From assembly GCF_023100905.1 (NCBI RefSeq), contig NZ_CP064686.1, positions 2,418,001-2,482,000 on the forward strand: a stretch of DNA of 64,000 bases. Reading direction: 5' to 3'. The stretch is from Bradyrhizobium sp. 4. GTDB lineage: Bacteria; Pseudomonadota; Alphaproteobacteria; Rhizobiales; Xanthobacteraceae. The notes under the pieces are model-generated. The model was not told the DNA's origin, ran no database searches, and saw only the letters and a program-made list of their open reading frames with translations. Position numbers and translations under genes: made by a program. The first letter of the stretch is position 1, and each line of letters starts with the position of its first letter. Of the stretch, positions 24,460 to 33,858 are shown piece by piece.

Positions 24460-26154
24460 ATGCGCAAGAATTTACCCGTCACCGATGTCGAATATCCCGT
24501 CAGCGACGAGACGCTGATCGTCTCCCGGACCGACCTCAAGGGCAAGCTCACTTACTTCAACGACGATTTTCTCGCAGCAGCCGGCTTCACGTCTGCGGAG
24601 CTGATCGGCCAGCCGCATAACATCGTCCGTCACCCGGACATGCCGCCGGAGGCGTTCGACAATCTCTGGGACACGCTGAAGGCCGGCAAGCCGTGGCTCG
24701 GCGCGGTGAAGAACCGCCGCAAGAACGGCGATTTCTACTGGGTGCTGGCGACGGCGTCGCCGATTCGCGAGAACGGCCAGGTCACGGGCTTTACGTCGAT
24801 CCGCACCAAACTGCCAGCCGACCAGCGCAAGCTGGCCGAAGAGGTCTACGCGGCGATCCGCGAGAAGAAGCCGCATGGTTATCGCGTTGACGCCGGCATC
24901 ATCCGCCGCCGCTCGCTGCTCGACCATTTTGCGGTCTTCACCAGGACGCTGAAGGCGCGCCTGGCCACCACGATGGCGCTCCAGTTGCTGTTCGTGCTCG
25001 CGCTTGGCATCGGCGGAGCGCTCTCGACCGGCGGTACGACCAGCCTGAGCCTGGCGCTGCTGGCCGTCGCCGGCGCTGCCGTCCTCGGCTTTGCCGGCCT
25101 TACGACCATGCGCGCCGTCCAGGGGCCAATGCAGCAGCTCAACGACACCTTGGTCAACCTCGTCCAGGACAAGCTGGACAACCGCATCCTGATCGAGCGT
25201 GACGACGAGATCGGCGAGTCGCTGCGCAATCTGCAGACGGTGCAGACGATCATCCGCTTCAGCCGCGACGAGGTGCAGGCGGTGCAGCGCCGCGCCGAGG
25301 GACAGCGCAAGGCCGACATGACAAAGCTTGCCGACGGCTTCGAGGCCGCGGTCGGCGAAATCGTCGAGACCGTATCGTCGGCTGCGACCGAGCTCGAGGC
25401 GTCGGCCTCGACGCTGACCTCGACCGCCGGTCGGGCGCAGGAATTGGCGACGGTGGTCGCGTCCGCCTCGGAAGAAGCCTCCACCAACGTCCATTCAGTG
25501 GCGTCCGCCGCCGAAGAGATGTCCTCCTCGGTGCGTGAGATCAGCCGGCAGGTGCAGGAATCCGCCCGGATCGCAGGGGAGGCCGTCAGCCAGGCGCAAT
25601 CCACCACCGAACGCGTCAGCGAATTGTCGCGGGCGGCGTCCCGGATCGGCGACGTCGTCGAGCTCATCAACGCCATTGCAGGCCAGACAAATCTGCTGGC
25701 GCTGAATGCGACGATCGAGGCGGCTCGTGCCGGCGAGGCCGGCCGCGGCTTTGCAGTCGTTGCCTCGGAGGTGAAGGCGCTCGCCGAGCAGACGGCCAAG
25801 GCCACCGGCGAAATCGGCCAGCAGATCGGCGGCATCCAGACGGCGACGCAGGAATCGGTTGGTGCCATCGGCGAGATCAGCGGCACGATCGCCCGCCTGT
25901 CGGAAATCTCTTCGGCGATCGCGGCGGCGGTGGAGGAGCAGGGTACGGCCACCCAGGAGATCGCTCGCAACGTGCAGCAGGCTGCCCAAGGCACCCAGCA
26001 GGTGTCAGCCAATGTCGGCGAGGTGCAGCACGGTGCTTCCGAAACCGGGTCGGCGTCCTCGCAAGTGTTGTCGGCGGCGCAGATGCTGTCGCGCGATTCG
26101 AGCCGCCTCAAGCTCGAAGTCGGCAAGTTCCTGGACTCGGTCCGCGCCGCATGA
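24460..26154 (+). CDS. PAS-domain methyl-accepting (aerotaxis-type) chemoreceptor
   Basis: About 564 residues. An N-terminal PAS domain of the Aer type occupies about residues 10-120 (TLIVSRTDLKGKLTYFND, GQPHNIVRHPDMPPEAFDNL, KNRRKNGDFYWVLATASPI), typical of FAD-binding redox or oxygen sensing. A double membrane helix follows at about 167-220, then a HAMP-like linker and a signalling domain almost identical to that of the preceding receptor. There is no periplasmic sensor, so input is cytoplasmic. I place the start at ATG 24460 (MRKNLPV); an in-frame ATG 24 codons upstream would add a non-conserved tail. Confidence 0.88.
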   Translation: MRKNLPVTDVEYPVSDETLIVSRTDLKGKLTYFNDDFLAAAGFTSAELIGQPHNIVRHPDMPPEAFDNLWDTLKAGKPWLGAVKNRRKNGDFYWVLATASPIRENGQVTGFTSIRTKLPADQRKLAEEVYAAIREKKPHGYRVDAGIIRRRSLLDHFAVFTRTLKARLATTMALQLLFVLALGIGGALSTGGTTSLSLALLAVAGAAVLGFAGLTTMRAVQGPMQQLNDTLVNLVQDKLDNRILIERDDEIGESLRNLQTVQTIIRFSRDEVQAVQRRAEGQRKADMTKLADGFEAAVGEIVETVSSAATELEASASTLTSTAGRAQELATVVASASEEASTNVHSVASAAEEMSSSVREISRQVQESARIAGEAVSQAQSTTERVSELSRAASRIGDVVELINAIAGQTNLLALNATIEAARAGEAGRGFAVVASEVKALAEQTAKATGEIGQQIGGIQTATQESVGAIGEISGTIARLSEISSAIAAAVEEQGTATQEIARNVQQAAQGTQQVSANVGEVQHGASETGSASSQVLSAAQMLSRDSSRLKLEVGKFLDSVRAA

Positions 26155-26208
26155 GGCCGCCGCATGGCCGCAGTGCGCGTTCCGCAGTGCGGTAGCACGG
26201 AAGTGAAT

Positions 26209-26230
26209 GCCGGAAATTGGCGTTTCCGGC
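26209..26230. terminator. Hairpin after PAS chemoreceptor (no T-run)
   Basis: GCCGGAAA (26209-26216) and TTTCCGGC (26223-26230) are perfect 8-bp arms with a six-base loop. It sits between the receptor stop (26154) and the RND permease start (26309). Lacking a T-run, it may be a weak terminator, an mRNA-end hairpin or an operator for the efflux genes. Confidence 0.35.
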
Positions 26231-26308
26231 GGTGCTCGGGTAAAGGGAGGGAGGGATCCCCGTGGGGGCGGATTCCGTATCCTCGCTTGACCTGGAATTT
26301 TCCGGCGA

Positions 26309-29300
26309 ATGATTGCTCTGGTCCGTATTGCCCTGAGCCGGCCCTACACGTTTGTCGTGCTCGCGCTCCTGCTTCTGATCATCGGACCGCTGGCGGCGCT
26401 GCGGACGCCGACCGACATCTTTCCGGACATCCGCATCCCCGTGATCGGCGTGGTCTGGCAATACACCGGCCTGCCGCCCGACCAGATGTCGGGCCGCATC
26501 ACCACGCCGTTCCAGCGCGCGCTGACGACGACGGTCAACGACATCGAGCACATCACCGCCAATTCCTATAACGGCTTTGGCATCATCAAGATCTTCTTCC
26601 AGCCGAACGTCGACATTCGCACCGCCAATGCGCAGGTCACCGCGATCTCGCAGACGCTGATCAAGCAGATGCCGCCGGGCGCGACGCCGCCTCTGATCCT
26701 GAACTACTCCGCCTCCACCGTGCCGATCGTCCAGGTGGCGCTGTCGGGCGACGGGCTGACCGAGCAGAACCTCGCCGATATCGGCATCAACCAGCTGCGA
26801 ACGCCGCTGGTCACCGTGCCTGGCGCAGCTATCCCGTACCCGTTCGGCGGCAAGCAGCGCCAGGTCCAGATCGACCTCGACCCGACCGCGCTCCAGGCGA
26901 GGGGCCTGTCCGGCCAGGACGTCGCCAACGCGCTCGCGGCCCAGAACCTGATCACGCCGGTGGGCACCCAGAAGATCGGGCAGTTCGAATACAACATCCA
27001 GCTCAACAACTCGCCGCTGAAGATCGAGGAGCTCGGCAATCTGCCGATCAAGACGGTCAACGGCGCGATGGTCTATGTGCGCGACGTCGCGACCGTGCGC
27101 GACGGCAACCCGCCACAGACCAACATCGTCCATGTCGACGGCAACCGCTCGGTGTTGATGATGGTGCTGAAGGCGGGCGCGACCTCGACGCTCGACATCA
27201 TCGCGGGCATTAAGCAGAAGGTGATCGACGTCAAGGACCAGCTGCCGGACGCGCTCAAGATCGGCTTCATCGGTGATCAGTCGGTGTTCGTCCGCGGCGC
27301 CATCGAAGGCGTCGCGTTCGAAGGCGTGATCGCGGCGCTGCTCACCAGCATCATGATCCTGCTGTTCCTCGGCAGCTGGCGCTCGACCGTCATCATCGCG
27401 GTCTCGATCCCGCTCTCCGTGCTCGGCGCCATCATCATGCTGTCGGCGATCGGCGAGACGCTGAACATCATGACGCTCGGCGGCCTGGCTCTCGCGGTCG
27501 GCATCCTCGTCGACGACGCCACCGTCACGATCGAGAACATCAATTATCATCTGGAGCAGGGCAAGCCGGTCGAGCAGTCGATCCTCGACGGCGCCAACCA
27601 GATCGTGACGCCGGCCTTCGTCTCGCTGCTCTGCATCTGCATCGTGTTCGTGCCGATGTTCTTCCTCACCGGCGTGGCGCGCTTCCTGTTCGTGCCGATG
27701 GCGGAAGCGGTGATGTTCGCGATGATCTGGTCGTTCCTGCTGTCGCGTACGTTGGTGCCGACCATGGCGAACTATCTGTTGCAGGCACATGTCCATCACG
27801 AGGACGGTCCGCCGAAGTCGCGCAATCCCCTGGTGTGGTTCCAGCGCGGTTTCGAGGCTCGCTTCGAGCGTATTCGCGGCGGCTACCACAGTTTCCTCGG
27901 GCTCGCGCTCGCGCACCGTCCGGTGTTCGTGATCGGCTTCCTCTGCGTGGTCGGCGCGTCCTTCGCGCTGGTGCCGTTCCTCGGGCGCAACTTCTTCCCC
28001 GCGGTCGATGCCGGCAACATCCTGATGCACGTCCGCACCCAGGTCGGCACCCGCGTCGAGGAGACCGCGAACCAGCTCGCCGACGTGCAGAAGGCGATCC
28101 GCAAGCTGATCCCGGGCGAGATCGAAACGCTGACCGACAACATCGGCATGCCGATCTCCGGCATCAACATGACCTACAACAACACCGGCGTGATCGGCCC
28201 GCAGGATGGCGACATCCAGATCAAGCTGAAGGAAGGCCACAAGCCGACCGAGGAGCATGTGCGCGTACTGCGTGAGCAACTGCCGCGGCTGTTCCCCGGC
28301 GTCAGCTTCGCCTTCCTGCCGGCCGACATCGTCAGCCAGATCCTGAACTTCGGCGCGCCGGCGCCGATCGACCTGCAGATCCGCGGCGCCAATCTCAGTG
28401 CCAACTTCGCGTATGCCAACAATCTGCTGGCCAAGGTCCGCAGGATTCCCGGCGTCGCCGATGCGCGCATCCAGCAGTCGCCGAACAATCCGACCTTCAA
28501 CATCGATGTCGACCGCACCCGCGCGCAATATGTCGGCCTGACCGAGCGCGACGTCACCAACAGTCTCGTCGTCAACCTTGCCGGCTCATCGCAGGTGGCG
28601 CCGACCTACTATCTCAATCCGGATAATGGCGTGTCCTATTCGATCGTGATGCAGACGCCGCAATACCAGATGGATTCGCTCAGCGCGCTTCAGACGTTGC
28701 CGATCACGGCGGCCGGCAATTCGCAGTCGCCGATCCTCGGCGGCATCGCAGATATCAAGCGCTCGACCTCGAGCGCGGTGGTCTCGCAATACGACATCCA
28801 GTCGATGGTGCAGATTTTCGCCACGACCTCGGGCCGCGATCTCGGTGCGGTCGCGACCGACATCCGGCAGGTGATCGCCGACACCGCCAAGGAGGTGCCG
28901 AAAGGCTCTTCCGTGGTGCTGCTCGGCCAGGTGCAGACCATGAACAGCGCCTTCACCGGCTTGTTGTTCGGCCTGCTCGGGGCGGTCGTCCTGATCTATT
29001 TCCTGATCGTCGTGAACTTCCAGTCCTGGTCCGATCCCTTCGTGATCATCACGGCGCTGCCCGCAGCGCTCGCCGGCATCGTCTGGATGCTGTTCGCCAC
29101 GGAGACGACGCTGTCGGTACCGGCGCTGACCGGCGCCATCATGTGCATGGGCGTTGCCACCGCCAACAGCGTGCTCGTGATCTCGTTCGCGCGCGAGCGC
29201 TACGAGGAGCTCGGCGATCCCATCGCCGCGGCGCTGGAAGCCGGCTTCGTCCGGTTCCGCCCGGTGCTGATGACCGCGCTCGCCATGATCATCGGCATGG

Positions 29301-29488
29301 CGCCCATGGCCCTGGGGCTCGGCGAGGGCGGCGAGCAGAATGCGCCGCTCGGCCGCGCCGTGATCGGCGGCCTGATCTTTGCAACCTTCGCCACGCTGAT
29401 GTTTGTTCCCGTGGTGTTCAGCATGGTACACAAGAAGCAAGGCGCCAAATCCGCCGCCTCCCTGGAGACCCCGCATGTCGCCCACTGA
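26309..29488 (+). CDS. RND-family efflux transporter permease
   Basis: The 1059-residue inner-membrane protein is a full-length AcrB-type proton antiporter. It has an N-terminal helix (FVVLALLLLIIGPLAALRTP), two large periplasmic loops and two six-helix blocks. The TM4 proton-relay aspartates are present in GILVDDATVTIEN near residue 400, and the second half has GVATANSVLVISFARE. It pumps unknown compounds out of the inner leaflet or periplasm with the adaptor encoded next. The permease-first order differs from acrAB-like operons. No outer membrane channel gene is present, so a TolC-like protein from elsewhere would complete the pump. Confidence 0.92.
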   Translation: MIALVRIALSRPYTFVVLALLLLIIGPLAALRTPTDIFPDIRIPVIGVVWQYTGLPPDQMSGRITTPFQRALTTTVNDIEHITANSYNGFGIIKIFFQPNVDIRTANAQVTAISQTLIKQMPPGATPPLILNYSASTVPIVQVALSGDGLTEQNLADIGINQLRTPLVTVPGAAIPYPFGGKQRQVQIDLDPTALQARGLSGQDVANALAAQNLITPVGTQKIGQFEYNIQLNNSPLKIEELGNLPIKTVNGAMVYVRDVATVRDGNPPQTNIVHVDGNRSVLMMVLKAGATSTLDIIAGIKQKVIDVKDQLPDALKIGFIGDQSVFVRGAIEGVAFEGVIAALLTSIMILLFLGSWRSTVIIAVSIPLSVLGAIIMLSAIGETLNIMTLGGLALAVGILVDDATVTIENINYHLEQGKPVEQSILDGANQIVTPAFVSLLCICIVFVPMFFLTGVARFLFVPMAEAVMFAMIWSFLLSRTLVPTMANYLLQAHVHHEDGPPKSRNPLVWFQRGFEARFERIRGGYHSFLGLALAHRPVFVIGFLCVVGASFALVPFLGRNFFPAVDAGNILMHVRTQVGTRVEETANQLADVQKAIRKLIPGEIETLTDNIGMPISGINMTYNNTGVIGPQDGDIQIKLKEGHKPTEEHVRVLREQLPRLFPGVSFAFLPADIVSQILNFGAPAPIDLQIRGANLSANFAYANNLLAKVRRIPGVADARIQQSPNNPTFNIDVDRTRAQYVGLTERDVTNSLVVNLAGSSQVAPTYYLNPDNGVSYSIVMQTPQYQMDSLSALQTLPITAAGNSQSPILGGIADIKRSTSSAVVSQYDIQSMVQIFATTSGRDLGAVATDIRQVIADTAKEVPKGSSVVLLGQVQTMNSAFTGLLFGLLGAVVLIYFLIVVNFQSWSDPFVIITALPAALAGIVWMLFATETTLSVPALTGAIMCMGVATANSVLVISFARERYEELGDPIAAALEAGFVRFRPVLMTALAMIIGMAPMALGLGEGGEQNAPLGRAVIGGLIFATFATLMFVPVVFSMVHKKQGAKSAASLETPHVAH

Positions 29489-30677
29489 ACCCCGCTCGCC
29501 GGTGTCGCACCGGAAACTGGGCATTTTCGGCGTGGTGGCGCTGATCGCAGCGGGCCTGGTCGTGGGCACCGGCATCCGTGCCCGCGAGGAGCAGGGCTCC
29601 AGGCTGAAGGCATGGACCGATGACCAGGCCGTTCCCAGCGTCGCGGTGACGCTGCCCAACGCCAAGGCTCTCAATGCGACCATCGACTTGCCGGGCCGTC
29701 TCGAGGCCTATTATCGCGCGCCGATCTTTGCCCGCGTTCCCGGCTATCTCAAAAGCTGGAGCGCCGATATCGGTGCGCGGGTGAAGGCCGGTCAGGTGAT
29801 CGCAGAGATCGAGGCGCCCGACCTCGACCAGCAACTGCTTCAGGCCCGCGCCGACCTCGCCAGCCAGCAGTCCAGCGCCAGGCTGTCGGAAGCCACCCTC
29901 AACCGCCGCAAGACGCTGGTCGCCTCCAATTTCGTCTCCGCGCAGGAGATCGACGAGCGTACCGCCGATCTCTCCAACAAGAACGCGGCGGTTCGCTCGG
30001 GCCAGGCCAATGTCGAGCGCCTCGAAGCGCTGGCCGGTTACAAGAAGATCACCGCTCCGTTTGACGGTGTTGTCACGGCGCGAGACACTGACGTCGGTGC
30101 GCTGATCAATTCAGGCGGCGGCTCGGGCCCAGCGATGTTCGTGGTCTCCGACATCACCAAGCTGCGCGTCTATATCAACGTGCCCCAGAACTACGTGCCC
30201 GCGATCAAGATCGGCGCCAAGGCCGCCATCGTGCTGCCGGAGTATCCGAACCGGACCTTCCAGGCGACGGTGGAGGCTTCCTCACAGGCGGTTGACGTCG
30301 CCTCCGGCACGACACGCATGCAACTCGGTCTCGACAATTCCTCAGGCGAGCTGATGCCCGGCGGCTACGCCAGCGTGAAGCTGAGCCTGCAGCGCGACAC
30401 CGCGCCGCTCAGCATTCCCGCCAGCGCGCTGATCTTCAACGGCAGCGGCCTGCGCGTCGCAACCGTCGGTCCGGACGACAAGGTGCTGTTCAAGCCGGTG
30501 ACCATCGCGCGCGATCTTGGCAAGGAAATCGAGCTCGCCTCGGGAATTGCAGCGGACGACCGCGTCATCACGGCACCACCGGACGGCCTTTCCGACGGCG
30601 ACCAGGTCCGCGTGACCGGCGCCGGCGCCAAGGGCAAGCCGGCGACCGCGTCGGAAAAGCAGGCGCCGAAGGGGTAG
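29475..30677 (+). CDS. RND efflux periplasmic adaptor (membrane fusion protein)
   Basis: About 400 residues. A short cytoplasmic start is followed by an uncleaved membrane anchor (FGVVALIAAGLVVGTGIRA), a lipoyl-like domain split by a helical hairpin (PIFARVPGYLKSWSADIGAR; ITAPFDGVVTARDTDVGAL), then beta-barrel and membrane-proximal domains. It links the RND permease to an outer membrane channel. Its ATG lies inside the end of the permease gene with a 14-bp overlap, so the two are translated together. The conserved adaptor sequence begins only after this ATG. Confidence 0.9.
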   Translation: MSPTEPRSPVSHRKLGIFGVVALIAAGLVVGTGIRAREEQGSRLKAWTDDQAVPSVAVTLPNAKALNATIDLPGRLEAYYRAPIFARVPGYLKSWSADIGARVKAGQVIAEIEAPDLDQQLLQARADLASQQSSARLSEATLNRRKTLVASNFVSAQEIDERTADLSNKNAAVRSGQANVERLEALAGYKKITAPFDGVVTARDTDVGALINSGGGSGPAMFVVSDITKLRVYINVPQNYVPAIKIGAKAAIVLPEYPNRTFQATVEASSQAVDVASGTTRMQLGLDNSSGELMPGGYASVKLSLQRDTAPLSIPASALIFNGSGLRVATVGPDDKVLFKPVTIARDLGKEIELASGIAADDRVITAPPDGLSDGDQVRVTGAGAKGKPATASEKQAPKG

Positions 30678-30686
30678 CCTCGATTT

Positions 30687-30781
30687 CGTAGGGTGGGCAA
30701 AGCGAAGCGTGCCCACCATCTCCCTGCGGTCCTAAAAAGATTGGTGGGCACGGCGCAAGAGCGCCTTTGCCCACCCTACGA
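30687..30781. repeat. Palindromic intergenic repeat (GTAGGGTGGGCAAAG type)
   Basis: CGTAGGGTGGGCAAAGCG at the left is matched by CTTTGCCCACCCTACG at the right, with GCCCACCA/TGGTGGGC as inner arms. It fills the convergent gap between the adaptor gene and the thiolase-like gene. Confidence 0.72.
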
Positions 30782-30784
30782 GAG

Positions 30785-32302
30785 CTACGCCACCCGCCAC
30801 TCCGGCACGCCATCCGCAGCCATCGCGATCTCGCCCAGCGAACCCACCGGCGTCCTGTTCAAGTCGAGCAGATGCGCCAGTGTCGCGGTATCGCTCGCGG
30901 GAATTCGCGCCAGTGTGCGCCTGTCATCTTCGGTCCGCAGCATCACCACGCCATGCTCGACATCGCCGCTCCGGCCGTAGAGCACCGTAAAGCTCTCGAC
31001 CTTGCCCTTGCCTGAGGCCGCCGTGACGAACTCCGGCACCGCGCGCTTGTTGCTGTCTGCCGCCGCTTGCACGCTCGTCTCCTGTGCCAATGCTTCACGC
31101 GGCGCCGCCTTCGATACCACCAGCGCATGATGCTTGGTGACGAAGCCGCCCTGGCCGTAGAGCAGGCCGAGCGTTGCGCCGTCGCGCACACGCCGCACCA
31201 TCGCGCAGGCGGCATGGGTCATGTAGGTGTTGAGCGGCGCACCGAAGAAGGTGAGGCCGCCTGTTACGGTCGGCTTCACGTCCGCACCCAGGCCCAGCGT
31301 CCGCCGCGCCATCTTGGGCACGCACGGGAAGCAGCTATAGAGCTCTATCGCATCGAATTTCTTGCCGTCGCCGCCGGCGAGATCCATCGCAGCCTTCAAG
31401 ACGGCGTTCTGCGGATGGCTCTCGTAAAACTGGTCGCGGAGGAGATAGTCGCGCGGTTCTTCCGCCGAGGCGCCGCCGAGTGGATAGACCAGCTTGTCCT
31501 CGGCGATGCCTGCCGCACGCGCCTTGGTGAGGCTGGTGAGCAGCAGCGCGCCGCCCATGTTGACGCTCGGGTTGGCAACCATCAGCTTGTTGTAGGGCCA
31601 GGCGATCAGGCGGTTGTCTGCCGTCGGCGTCGTGATTTCATCGGGCGTATAGCGCCGCTTCAGCCAGGCGTTGGGATTTTGCGCAGCGGCCTCGGAATAG
31701 CGTGACCAGAGTGTACCCGACTCTGCCATCGCCTCGCGCGGTGTCTGGCCCCAATGGGCGGACGATGCCGCTTCATAGAACGGATAGACCGTCACGGGTC
31801 GGAACACGCCGAGCTTCACGGCCAAGGGTTTCTGGAACGCCGCGCCGCGTTTCGGCTCCTCGACGTCATGGGCGAACGGCGTCCATGGCAGCTTCGCGCC
31901 GGCGCGCTCCGCCTTGGTCGCCGTCGACTGTGCCTCCGCGCCGCACACCGCGGCAACCCTGCATTCACCGCGCGCAATGCGCTTTGCTGCCTCGTGGATG
32001 TAGCGGATCGGGCTCTCGCCGCCGACGGGACCGTAATAGCAATGCGCAGGCGTGATGCCGAGCCGTTGCGCCAGCAGCTGCTCCGGATCGCGATAGCGCC
32101 AGCTCAGGAAGTTGACGACGTCGAGCGATTGCACCTCGCCGAGCAGCCTTGCGCCGGCATCAGCTTCCGCGCGCAGCAAGGCCTGTTCGAGCAGGTCGAG
32201 CGGCTCGAGGCCATCGGTGATCTCCTTGGGGCGGTCGATAATCTCGCCGACGCCGACGATGACGGGGATGCGGTCTTCGGGGGTATGTTTCTTATCTGTC
32301 AT
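30785..32302 (-). CDS. Thiolase-like protein type 1 (TLP1-like), catalytic residues replaced
   Basis: The 505-residue protein has the two-halved thiolase fold plus a C-terminal extension of about 100 residues, as in thiolase-like protein type 1. It is annotated in many genomes as acetyl-CoA acetyltransferase, but the chemistry is doubtful. Where the paralogue at 61533-62672 has the nucleophile in GGCSF, this one reads GGESP (Glu96). The GHP histidine site reads GAP (354-356), and the second-cysteine CxG site appears as YGQGG (382). It probably binds CoA or acyl-CoA without ordinary thiolysis. It is followed upstream, on the same strand, by a nitronate monooxygenase gene across a repeat. Confidence 0.82.
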   Translation of the reverse strand: MTDKKHTPEDRIPVIVGVGEIIDRPKEITDGLEPLDLLEQALLRAEADAGARLLGEVQSLDVVNFLSWRYRDPEQLLAQRLGITPAHCYYGPVGGESPIRYIHEAAKRIARGECRVAAVCGAEAQSTATKAERAGAKLPWTPFAHDVEEPKRGAAFQKPLAVKLGVFRPVTVYPFYEAASSAHWGQTPREAMAESGTLWSRYSEAAAQNPNAWLKRRYTPDEITTPTADNRLIAWPYNKLMVANPSVNMGGALLLTSLTKARAAGIAEDKLVYPLGGASAEEPRDYLLRDQFYESHPQNAVLKAAMDLAGGDGKKFDAIELYSCFPCVPKMARRTLGLGADVKPTVTGGLTFFGAPLNTYMTHAACAMVRRVRDGATLGLLYGQGGFVTKHHALVVSKAAPREALAQETSVQAAADSNKRAVPEFVTAASGKGKVESFTVLYGRSGDVEHGVVMLRTEDDRRTLARIPASDTATLAHLLDLNRTPVGSLGEIAMAADGVPEWRVA

Positions 32303-32330
32303 GCTTCAATTCACGATGTGTCAGTTGTTT

Positions 32331-32410
32331 CGTCATTGCGAGCGCAGCGAAGCAATCCAGGGTTTTTCCGCGATGGTAGTCTGGATTGCTTCGCTGCGCT
32401 CGCAATGACG
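32331..32410. repeat. Perfect 30-bp-arm palindromic repeat (CATTGCGAG type)
   Basis: Bases 32331-32360 and 32381-32410 are exact reverse complements, separated by 20 bases. The arms read outward from CGTCATTGCGAGCG and include AGCAATCCAG. It is the most regular copy of the family also seen at 6138-6252 and 42280-42420, and lies between two leftward genes. Confidence 0.85.
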
Positions 32411-32421
32411 GTATGTGGCAA

Positions 32422-33555
32422 TCACTCCGCCACCAGCGCATTCATGTGCTCGACGGCTTCGGCAAACTCTTCCTTGAACTCCTGCACCACCGCGCCGGCC
32501 GATTTCACGCTGTCGATCAGCCCGACGCCCTGGCCGACGAAGTAACTCACGAGATCGCGGGCCTTCGCGTTGCCGCCCGCCGCCGCGCGGTCGATCGCGT
32601 TGAAGGCGTCGCGGCTGACGATGCTTTGCAGCGGCATCGGCAATGCGCCGGGGCTCTCAGGTGCGCGGTCCCAGGCGTCGGTCCAGACCGAACGAAGCTG
32701 CCGCGCCGGCTTTCCGGTGCGGCCCTTCGAGCGCACCGCATCGCGCGACGATGCCGCGATCATCTTCTCGCGAAAGGTCTCCGTGGTCTCGGCCTCGACG
32801 GTGGCAAGCCACACCGAGCCGGTCCAGGCGCCGGCCGCGCCCATCGCCATGCAGGCCGCCATCTGCCGTCCGGTCATGATGCCGCCGGCCGCCAGCACCG
32901 GCACGTCGCGGATATTCTTGATCGCCTTGATCACCTCCGGCACCAGCACCATGGTCGAGACCTCGCCGCAATGGCCGCCGGCCTCGGTGCCCTGGACCAC
33001 GAGGATATCGACGCCGGCCGCGACCTGGCGCAGCGCGTGCTCCTTGGCGCCGACCAGCGCCGCGACCGGCACGCCGTGTTTCCTGCCCATCTCGATCATC
33101 GCCTTCGGCGGCACACCCAAGGCATTGGCGATCAGGCGGATCGGGTGCTTGAACGAGACCTCCAGCAGCTCCAACGCGGTCCTGCCATCGAACGGCTGCG
33201 GCTGATTGTCGGCGACCTCGGTGGTCGTGAGTTCGATGTCGTATGTCTTCAGGAGATCGCGCGTGTAGTCGCGATGCGCCTGCGGCACGCGTGCTTCAAG
33301 GCTCTTCCAGGTGACGTCCTTCTCGCCCGCAGTCGAGATGTTTTCGGGGATCAGCACATCGATGCCGTAGGGCTTGCCGTCGACGTGATCGTCGATCCAT
33401 CTCAGCTCGCGCTCCAGCGTATCCGGCGTGTGCACGGTCGCACCTAACACGCCAAATCCGCCGGCGCGGCTGACGGCGGCGACGACATCGCGGCAATGGC
33501 TGAAGGCGAGCAGGGGGAAATCGATGCCCAGCATGTCGCAGATCGGCGATTTCAT
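32422..33555 (-). CDS. Nitronate monooxygenase-family FMN enzyme
   Basis: The 377-residue protein is an FMN-dependent TIM-barrel enzyme of the nitronate monooxygenase (2-nitropropane dioxygenase) family. Marks are AVSRAGGFGVLGAT near the N-terminus, VVQGTEAGGHCGE for the catalytic-histidine loop and AAGGIMTGRQMAACMAMGA for phosphate binding. Members oxidise alkyl nitronates or act as NAD(P)H:quinone reductases and enoyl reductase-like enzymes. It lies upstream of the thiolase-like gene on the same strand, but the hairpin repeat between them may uncouple expression. The substrate is uncertain. Confidence 0.88.
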   Translation of the reverse strand: MKSPICDMLGIDFPLLAFSHCRDVVAAVSRAGGFGVLGATVHTPDTLERELRWIDDHVDGKPYGIDVLIPENISTAGEKDVTWKSLEARVPQAHRDYTRDLLKTYDIELTTTEVADNQPQPFDGRTALELLEVSFKHPIRLIANALGVPPKAMIEMGRKHGVPVAALVGAKEHALRQVAAGVDILVVQGTEAGGHCGEVSTMVLVPEVIKAIKNIRDVPVLAAGGIMTGRQMAACMAMGAAGAWTGSVWLATVEAETTETFREKMIAASSRDAVRSKGRTGKPARQLRSVWTDAWDRAPESPGALPMPLQSIVSRDAFNAIDRAAAGGNAKARDLVSYFVGQGVGLIDSVKSAGAVVQEFKEEFAEAVEHMNALVAE

Positions 33556-33858
33556 CGTTCCCTCCGGCGGCCTCGCGTTGCTGTCATTGCAATCTTGAGC
33601 GAAGGCTCATCGACGCTAGACCATCGTCTTGCGCAATGCCAATCCGGATTTGGCAGCGCATCTTGCGTGCACACGCCGTATTGCGCGAAGCCGTACGCCC
33701 GGCTCGACAGATGCGGATTCTCGTGATGCCCGTGCTCGGCAACGTCGGATGCATGACGCGGCCTCGAGGCCCGCGCCGGACGCAGGGCCGGCAGGGCTTG
33801 CCATCGGCCGTCCGTGGGCTAATTAATGCAGACGCATCTTTTTCGCCGGAGCCTTCTC
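33556..33858. other. Divergent gap, no gene recognised
   Basis: This 303-bp stretch separates the nitronate monooxygenase and GST genes, which point away from each other, so it must hold both promoters. Short reading frames here lack plausible starts and protein-like composition. I see no palindromic repeat and no clear operator. Confidence 0.5.

Noticed and set aside
26108..28528. An 806-codon open frame on the minus strand opposite the RND permease
   Set aside because: It is antisense to a clearly conserved protein and has the Arg/Asp/His-rich composition of a high-GC shadow frame.
33616..33826. Several short frames between the nitronate monooxygenase and GST genes
   Set aside because: They overlap each other on both strands, have no ribosome site, and look like random high-GC translation.
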